Assembly: GCF_000264455.2 (NCBI RefSeq)
Contig: NC_017956.1
Location: 2,277,501 to 2,341,500 of the forward strand
Origin: Tistrella mobilis KA081020-065
GTDB taxonomy: Bacteria; Pseudomonadota; Alphaproteobacteria; Tistrellales; Tistrellaceae
Reading direction: 5' to 3'
Length of the DNA stretch: 64,000 bases
Numbering within the stretch: the first letter of the stretch is position 1; every line of letters starts with the position of its first letter. The notes beneath the pieces were generated by a model, which was not told where the DNA came from, did not search any database, and saw nothing but the letters and a program-made list of their open reading frames with translations. The position numbers and the translations under genes were made by a program. This document shows positions 59,670-64,000 of this stretch, one piece after another.

Positions 59670-60266
59670 ATGATCAGGACCCCTCGCTTGGTGACGATCA
59701 GCCGACGCGCGGCCCTCGGCATTCTTGCCGGCGCCGCAGCTGCCACGGGTATCGCAGGAAACGCCCTGGCCCAGACCAATCCGGCCCCCGCAGGGGCACC
59801 GGACCCCGAGAACACCCTGGTCATGACCCTTGCGTCAGGCAAGGTTCTGATCCGCCTGCGCCCGGACATCGCGCCGGGCCATGTGGCGCGGATCAAGGAA
59901 CTCACCCGGCAGGGTTTCTATGACGGCGTGGTCTTCCACCGCGTCATCCCCGGCTTCATGGCGCAGACCGGCGACCCCACCGGCACCGGGCGTGGCGGCT
60001 CGGGCAAGAAGCTGAAGGCGGAGCTGTCGAACACGCCCTTCCGACGCGGCACCGTGGGCATGGCCCGCAGCAGCGATCTGGACAGCGGCGACAGCCAGTT
60101 CTTCATCTGCTACGACCGTGCCGGCCATCTCGACGGCAGCTATACCGTCTGGGGTGAGGTGATCGAAGGCATGGATCTCGTCGACCGCATCGCGCCCGGC
60201 GAACCGCCGCGGCGCCCGGACCGCATCGAGAAGATGCAGGTCCTGGCCGACGCAGCCCCGAAGTAA
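59670..60266 (+). CDS. exported cyclophilin-type peptidyl-prolyl isomerase
   Basis: A 198-residue protein from ATG 59670, the start that leaves a proper signal (SRRAALGILAGAAAATGIAG; an Arg pair suggests Tat export). The catalytic domain (about 40-198) has FHRVIPGFMAQTGD and GRGGSGKKLKAE, MARSSDLDSGDSQFFICY and LDGSYTVWGEVIEGMD, in which the Phe/Arg of FHR and QFF are the usual active-site residues. It should isomerise prolyl bonds in the periplasm. A very similar gene starts at 63592. A GC-rich hairpin follows the stop. Confidence 0.9.
   Translation: MIRTPRLVTISRRAALGILAGAAAATGIAGNALAQTNPAPAGAPDPENTLVMTLASGKVLIRLRPDIAPGHVARIKELTRQGFYDGVVFHRVIPGFMAQTGDPTGTGRGGSGKKLKAELSNTPFRRGTVGMARSSDLDSGDSQFFICYDRAGHLDGSYTVWGEVIEGMDLVDRIAPGEPPRRPDRIEKMQVLADAAPK
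59952..60023 (+). repeat. 72-base near-repeat shared by the two cyclophilin genes, copy 1
   Basis: Matches 63760-63831 in the same orientation with 6 mismatches in 72 bases. It encodes MAQTGDPTGTGRGGSGKKL in both copies, so similarity reflects paralogy and protein constraint; about 3.8 kb lies between the copies. Confidence 0.8.
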
Positions 60267-60274
60267 TCCCACAG

Positions 60275-60301
60275 CCGCGGCGGCCCGAAAGGCCGCCGCG
60301 G
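60275..60301 (+). terminator. GC-rich hairpin after the cyclophilin gene
   Basis: CCGCGGCGGCC (60275-60285) pairs perfectly with GGCCGCCGCGG (60291-60301) around CGAAA. No T-run follows, so it may be a weak or Rho-assisted terminator. Confidence 0.5.
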
Positions 60302-60320
60302 ACCGTTCCATCTGTCCGTT

Positions 60321-60339
60321 TATCAACTCGAAGTTGATA
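60321..60339 (+). promoter_or_regulatory. 19-base palindrome before the methyltransferase gene
   Basis: TATCAACT-CGA-AGTTGATA, an 8-base perfect inverted repeat with a 3-base centre, ends 46 bases before ATG 60386. It looks like a regulator binding site (for example a winged-helix or XRE repressor); no regulator gene is adjacent. Confidence 0.5.
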
Positions 60340-60385
60340 GGTGATGCAGCAGACTTTCCGGATCAACATGCAAGGAGGATCTCCC

Positions 60386-61264
60386 ATGAACAGCGGCCGT
60401 CCCGATACCAGTCTCTGGGGCCCCGGCAAGGCCATGTTCGATGATGTGTACAACCTCTCGGATCCGGCAGCGTACTGGCAGCGCCTGGCACCTCTCGATT
60501 ACCAGACCCCCGAGATCGCCGCAGGCTTCTACCGCTCGCTGCTCGGCAGCCTGGCGGTGGCACGCGGCCGCGGGTCGCTGAAGTTGATCGATCTGTGCAG
60601 CGGCTACGGCGCGCTGCCGATGATGCTGAACCACGATCTGCAGCCCGGCACGCTGCACCGGCTCTATACCGATCCCAAGCGCGCGGCTCAGCCCGATGAT
60701 GCCGGCCGCATCGCCTATGACCGCAACATGCTCCAACGCCGCAAGGCGGCCGCCCAGCACCGCATCGCCGGTGTCGACGTGGCCGAGAATGCGCTGCGCT
60801 ATTCCCGCACCGTCGGCCTGATCGAACGGGCCTTCGTCGAGGATCTGGAGAACGACGCGCCGAGCGCCGAGCTGGCCCGCTGGGCGGCCGATACCGACGT
60901 GATCGTCGAGGCCGGCGGCATGGGCTATGTCGGCGAGGCGACCATCTCCAAGCTGATCTCGGCGGCCGAGGACGGCCGCAAGCCCTGGGTGCTGTCGATG
61001 CCGGTGCGCACCGTGGATACGCACGGCCTTGAAGAGATGCTGGCCGATCACGGCTATGCGGTGGAGCACAGCTCCAAGACGTTCCGCCACCGCCGCTTCC
61101 ACGACCAGAGCGAGCAGACCGCCGCGCTCGACCGCCTGGCCGATTTCGGCATCGACACCGGCGGTGCCGAAATCGACGGCTTCTACCGCGCCCGCCTGCT
61201 GGTCGCCCGCCCGACCGCGGAAGCCGCAGCCTGGCCCATCCAGGCCCTGCTGCCGGCAGCCTGA
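60386..61264 (+). CDS. class I SAM-dependent methyltransferase-like protein
   Basis: A 292-residue protein from ATG 60386, with AAGGAGG 7 bases upstream. The N-terminal third is helical (MFDDVYNLSDPAAYWQRLAP, then IAAGFYRSLL). A Rossmann-type motif SLKLIDLCSGYGALPMML (about residues 67-85) is the SAM-binding loop. Later segments (VIVEAGGMGYVGEATISKLI and HGLEEMLADHGYAVE) fit the Rossmann methyltransferase fold. I do not know the substrate. The strong palindrome upstream and the terminator downstream suggest a separately regulated single gene. Confidence 0.75.
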   Translation: MNSGRPDTSLWGPGKAMFDDVYNLSDPAAYWQRLAPLDYQTPEIAAGFYRSLLGSLAVARGRGSLKLIDLCSGYGALPMMLNHDLQPGTLHRLYTDPKRAAQPDDAGRIAYDRNMLQRRKAAAQHRIAGVDVAENALRYSRTVGLIERAFVEDLENDAPSAELARWAADTDVIVEAGGMGYVGEATISKLISAAEDGRKPWVLSMPVRTVDTHGLEEMLADHGYAVEHSSKTFRHRRFHDQSEQTAALDRLADFGIDTGGAEIDGFYRARLLVARPTAEAAAWPIQALLPAA

Positions 61265-61306
61265 CCAGTAGAATACGGCCTGGCTTTTGGCCGGTCAGAC
61301 CGACGA

Positions 61307-61342
61307 CGGGTGATCGCTTCGGCGGTCACCCGTTTTTTATTT
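61307..61342 (+). terminator. Rho-independent terminator of the methyltransferase gene
   Basis: CGGGTGATCGC (61307-61317), TTCG loop, GCGGTCACCCG (61322-61332, one wobble), then TTTTTTATTTT (61333-61343). Strong. Confidence 0.9.
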
Positions 61343-61375
61343 TGAGCGGCGACATACAACTATGTGGAGAGCGCT

Positions 61376-62464
61376 TCAAGCTTGGCTGAGATGGCGCAAC
61401 ATGACCCGGTGCAGGCGGGTTGGCCTTCCCCTCCCCCGGCCCGCCCGGCCCTGGAGTGCCGCACGGATTTGATCTGGCATCTTGTTAGCTAGTGGGACCA
61501 GCATCAAATCCGATGTTTCAGGCTTCAGCGACAACTCCGTAACGCCTTCCTCGGCGAGTCGGTCGTTGAGGCGAGAGAGAAGGGCGCGCGCGCATTCCGC
61601 GTTCATTCCCTGAAGTGTATCTTGAACAGCTTTTGGCGAATTAACTCCCAGGTCATTCAAAAGATCAAAAAGTTGCCCTGAATTCTCCGCAAATTTCGGC
61701 ATGGCGTCACCCCAGAAATCTCGCATGCGACTTACAAAATCATGGACATCCATGAACGGCCGCTCAGGATCGACAGAGTTGGACGCCGGATTGATTGCTG
61801 TAAGACGTCTCTCATGCGCAGCCATGAGAGCGGAAATAACATGATCTCCTCGACGCACAAGTCTCCCCAGGTCACTGAGATGGTAGGCCTCATCAGGTGA
61901 AGGTCCAGCATCGTCCGACTTGTAGCCAATGTCATGCTCAACTTCATTCCAGACATGAGCTATCATCGTACATATCTGAATTTCGCAACTAATATCACCG
62001 ACATTATCGTAAATTCCAATCAATTGATCTTGGCGCAATGCAGCCTGAACGTGAGTGGCTCGATAATAATTTTCATTTAAATCAGTCTTCTTATCCTTAC
62101 GATCAATCTCGATTGTTTGCTGTCCGGCCGGGCCACAAAACAATTCTTCCATTTTTTGAACAATTTGATTACAATCTTTTTCTTGATAAGCAGATACACG
62201 AACTCCAGCAAGATCACTAATCGATGCGAATATCTCGTCTATAGACGTATAATTGCGGTCCTCGCGAGACGCGAAGCGGCGAAGTTTACCCTCAAATGAT
62301 TTTTCCGTCTTGATACGAAAAGTTACGTGAGCACGAATCGCATTCTGCTCGCACACATCCTCTCTGCAGATTTCCGCCACACGATCAGCAAGTTTGACGT
62401 AGCGATCACGTTCACGACGATAGCGGGCAACCGCCTCAGTAATAAGTTCATCAGAGAATGGCAT
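61376..62464 (-). CDS. RelA/SpoT-domain protein, possible (p)ppGpp synthetase
   Basis: A 362-residue protein in clearly AT-richer DNA than its neighbours. The synthetase domain covers about residues 20-240: RAHVTFRIKTEKSFEGKL, SISDLAGVRVSAYQEKD, NYYRATHVQAAL and SCEIQICTMIAHVWNEVEHD, the last being the EIQxRT-EH core of RelA/SpoT synthetases. The expected HD hydrolase motif is absent, so this is a synthetase-only protein. A ~110-residue C-terminal tail follows, with no TGS or ACT domain. Whether it makes alarmone, acts as a toxin (toxSAS) or carries its own antitoxin in the tail is not known. It is convergent to the methyltransferase gene. Confidence 0.82.
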   Translation of the reverse strand: MPFSDELITEAVARYRRERDRYVKLADRVAEICREDVCEQNAIRAHVTFRIKTEKSFEGKLRRFASREDRNYTSIDEIFASISDLAGVRVSAYQEKDCNQIVQKMEELFCGPAGQQTIEIDRKDKKTDLNENYYRATHVQAALRQDQLIGIYDNVGDISCEIQICTMIAHVWNEVEHDIGYKSDDAGPSPDEAYHLSDLGRLVRRGDHVISALMAAHERRLTAINPASNSVDPERPFMDVHDFVSRMRDFWGDAMPKFAENSGQLFDLLNDLGVNSPKAVQDTLQGMNAECARALLSRLNDRLAEEGVTELSLKPETSDLMLVPLANKMPDQIRAALQGRAGRGRGRPTRLHRVMLRHLSQA

Positions 62465-62668
62465 GACCGACAGCGCCCCCAGGATATCCGCTCAGCAGGC
62501 TTTCGACGCCCTGCTGCGATAGCCAAATACAACAAAGTTGTGACCTATTAACATACTTAACCGAAATTCGGGCTCGGACGCAAGCAATCAGGCGTTGATG
62601 GCTGTCCGCACAGCACTTACGAACTGATCCGGTTCACATCGGATTGGGTGGCGCTCCGTTGCAAATCC

Positions 62669-62685
62669 TTTCCGCATTGCGGAAA
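62669..62685 (+). repeat. 17-base perfect palindrome
   Basis: TTTCCGCA-T-TGCGGAAA, 8 bases each side of one base. It lies ~205 bases upstream of the RelA-like gene and ~85 before parD, so it could be an operator for either or a recombination/attachment site. No matching second copy was found. Confidence 0.4.
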
Positions 62686-62721
62686 CAGCACAGGAGCGGC
62701 CTGCTGCGGTCCGGCTCCCGT

Positions 62722-62757
62722 TTGCCCATATGCTCGAATCTGATATGATTGAGCATA
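62722..62757 (+). promoter_or_regulatory. parDE promoter and operator
   Basis: TTGCCC (62722-62727), 16-base spacer, TATGAT (62744-62749). A dyad TATGCTC (62729-62735) and GAGCATA (62751-62757) spans the -10 box, 15 bases before ATG 62772, as expected for autorepression by ParD. Confidence 0.6.
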
Positions 62758-62771
62758 CAGGAGGTGCGATC

Positions 62772-63014
62772 ATGCCGAATGTCCATCTGACGGAACCGAT
62801 GCGGGACTATGTCGACGGCCTGATCAGGTCGGGGGCCTATGCCAATCTCAGTGAAGTTGTACGCGCAGGGATCCGCCTGCTGATGGAGAAGGACGGCGCC
62901 CGGCAGTTTTATGCGTTGAAAGCCGAGCTTGAGACCGCCGCTGCCGCGGCGGAGGGTGGGGCTTTCATCGAATTCGACCCGCGAGGGTTCGAGCCTGATG
63001 CCTTCAAGAGCTGA
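62772..63014 (+). CDS. parD: ParD-family antitoxin
   Basis: An 80-residue protein; AGGAGG is 8 bases before ATG 62772. The N-terminal ribbon-helix-helix reads NVHLTEPMRDYVDGLIRSG and AYANLSEVVRAGIRLL, the ParD pattern. The C-terminal ~35 residues (ETAAAAAEGGAFIEFDPRGF) should wrap the toxin. The parE gene starts 8 bases after its stop. Confidence 0.9.
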   Translation: MPNVHLTEPMRDYVDGLIRSGAYANLSEVVRAGIRLLMEKDGARQFYALKAELETAAAAAEGGAFIEFDPRGFEPDAFKS

Positions 63015-63022
63015 TCTTCTGA

Positions 63023-63337
63023 ATGTCGATCAAGCTCTCTGATCTCGCCCTGCGGGATCTGGACGAAATCCGGCAGTACACCATCCGGCAGTGGGGCAGA
63101 GAGCAGTGGCTGCGCTATTATCGCGGCCTGGTGTCCGTCTTCGAGCAGATTGAACACGCGCCCGAGGCCGGACGGCCACGAGATCTTTTCCTGCCGGGCA
63201 TGCGATCGGTCGGCTTCGGCCGGCACATTATATTTTATGCACCGATCCGCTCCGCGGGCGGCCGCACAGTCATACTGCGCATTCTGCATCAGAAGCGCCA
63301 TCTGCCGGCGTTGATCTATTATGAGGACATCGAGTGA
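63023..63337 (+). CDS. parE: ParE/RelE-family toxin
   Basis: A 104-residue toxin. The beta/alpha ParE fold is clear: LALRDLDEIRQYTIRQWG, GRPRDLFLPGMRSVGFGRHI and VILRILHQKRHLPALIY, with the conserved C-terminal strand. ParE toxins poison DNA gyrase (known); other members of the superfamily cut mRNA. It completes the type II toxin-antitoxin pair with ParD. Confidence 0.9.
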   Translation: MSIKLSDLALRDLDEIRQYTIRQWGREQWLRYYRGLVSVFEQIEHAPEAGRPRDLFLPGMRSVGFGRHIIFYAPIRSAGGRTVILRILHQKRHLPALIYYEDIE

Positions 63338-63591
63338 AGGCGTTGCCTTCCTTCACGGTCCGCCCGCGTCCGAGCCGGGCGTTATCGAACCGCTGCGTCG
63401 CTCATGCCATCGACGGCCCACCTCACCGCCGCCGCCTTTTTCACCCCTCCGGCTTTTTCGCTCGCATCGGCGGATGATCGGGCTAGGATGGGGCGCGTCA
63501 GCGGTGAACCCGGTTGCGGGCGGTGCCGTGTGGCTTTTTGACGATCCTGCATCCACATCCTTCCGACCACCCGTTACGGAGCCCTCCGCTC

Positions 63592-64000
63592 ATGACCGAC
63601 ACCGCGCTCGACCCCGAGAACACGCTGGTGATGACCCTGGACCACGGGACGGTGGTGATCCGCCTGCGTCCCGACCTCGCGCCCGGCCATGTCGCCCGCA
63701 TGAAGGAACTTGCGCGCGAAGGCTTCTATGACGGCATCGTCTTCCATCGCGTGATCGAGGGCTTCATGGCCCAGACCGGCGACCCCACCGGCACCGGCCG
63801 GGGCGGTTCGGGCAAGAAGCTCAAGGCCGAGTTCACCAAGACCGCGTTCGAGCGCGGCGTGATCGGTGCGGCCCGCACCCCCGATCCGGACAGCGCCGAC
63901 AGCCAGTTCTTCATCTGCTTCGCCCCGGCCCGCTTCCTCGACGGCCAGTACACCGTCTGGGGTGAGGTGGTCGAGGGCATGGAGGCGATCGACAAGATCG
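63592..64000 (+). CDS. cyclophilin-type peptidyl-prolyl isomerase (3' end cut by window)
   Basis: About 136 residues are seen from ATG 63592 (GGAG about 12 bases upstream). The catalytic body is visible: FHRVIEGFMAQTGD, GRGGSGKKLKAE, DSADSQFFICFAP and LDGQYTVWGEVVEG. No signal peptide, so it is cytoplasmic, unlike its paralog at 59670. The two share a 72-base segment with 6 mismatches. Confidence 0.9.
   Translation, partial: MTDTALDPENTLVMTLDHGTVVIRLRPDLAPGHVARMKELAREGFYDGIVFHRVIEGFMAQTGDPTGTGRGGSGKKLKAEFTKTAFERGVIGAARTPDPDSADSQFFICFAPARFLDGQYTVWGEVVEGMEAIDKI
63760..63831 (+). repeat. 72-base near-repeat shared by the two cyclophilin genes, copy 2
   Basis: Direct-orientation partner of 59952-60023; see that entry. 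Confidence 0.8.

Larger units (their letters stand above)
62465..62771. other. 307-base region between the RelA-like gene and parDE
   Basis: AT-richer in its left part, where the RelA-like promoter must lie. It holds a perfect 17-base palindrome at 62669-62685 and, at the right end, the parDE promoter with a dyad. No gene is seen. Confidence 0.4.

Noticed and set aside
61307-61342. Hairpin near the RelA-like gene as a possible attachment site
   Set aside because: Structure and U-run are those of a plain Rho-independent terminator.
1-64000. CRISPR arrays, tRNA, rRNA and insertion sequences
   Set aside because: No regularly spaced repeats, cloverleaf-like or rRNA-like stretches, and no transposase genes were found by eye; a covariance-model scan would settle small RNAs.

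Overview
The window is GC-rich, densely coded chromosomal DNA from an alphaproteobacterium. TamA/TamB, C-P lyase, an alpha-type NUDIX NAD regulator, a GPH/DUF3429/DUF3833 set and Tat-type signals all fit a free-living Rhodospirillales-like organism; Tistrella is my best guess from gene content only. I see no rRNA, tRNA, CRISPR array or IS element.

Layout. 1-10.2 kb: envelope and signalling genes (truncated ABC exporter, autotransporter, NUDIX/NrtR-like regulator, Bax-like hydrolase, and a lipoprotein - response regulator - histidine kinase operon). 10.7-16.9 kb: the four-gene ligase-associated DNA damage response cassette, arranged divergently (PdeM and Lhr-like helicase on minus, MBL exonuclease and ATP-dependent ligase on plus). 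17-23 kb: patatin-like lipase, DUF3429, GPH-type MFS carrier, DUF3833 lipoprotein, CorA. 23-27.9 kb: a probable metal/redox block (DUF2946, TonB-dependent receptor, membrane polyferredoxin) facing an unusual DUF2256-signal-DUF6134 fusion. 28-29.7 kb: renalase-like flavoprotein and PhnZ-like HD oxygenase. 29.8-36.5 kb: tamB and tamA. 36.7-41.7 kb: LysR regulator, SGNH hydrolase with OpgC, a frameshifted MFS transporter and a small membrane protein. 41.7-46.4 kb: PaaJ/PcaF-like thiolase and PaaH-like dehydrogenase divergent from an IclR regulator and a hotdog thioesterase. 46.4-59.5 kb: phosphonate block, with phnCDE and phnGHIJKLMN on minus, phnF divergent, and between the two operons a plus-strand 2H phosphoesterase (DUF1045) and a cold-shock-like/DUF805 protein. 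59.7-64 kb: two related cyclophilins flank a methyltransferase, an AT-rich RelA/SpoT-domain gene and a ParDE module.

Working together. PhnCDE should import phosphonates; PhnGHIJ with PhnK/L and PhnM run the C-P lyase route, PhnN makes PRPP, and the DUF1045 protein is a candidate for the cyclic phosphodiesterase step because no phnP is seen here. A Pho-box-like repeat lies upstream of phnC and a TATA-N4-TATA dyad lies in the phnF-phnG intergenic region. The separate PhnZ-like oxygenase suggests a second, oxidative phosphonate route.

The least ordinary items are the DUF2256/DUF6134 fusion, the AT-rich (p)ppGpp-synthetase-like gene with ParDE between two cyclophilin paralogs, the broken MFS gene, and several perfect palindromes at promoter positions. 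All calls are from reading sequence; no database search was run.
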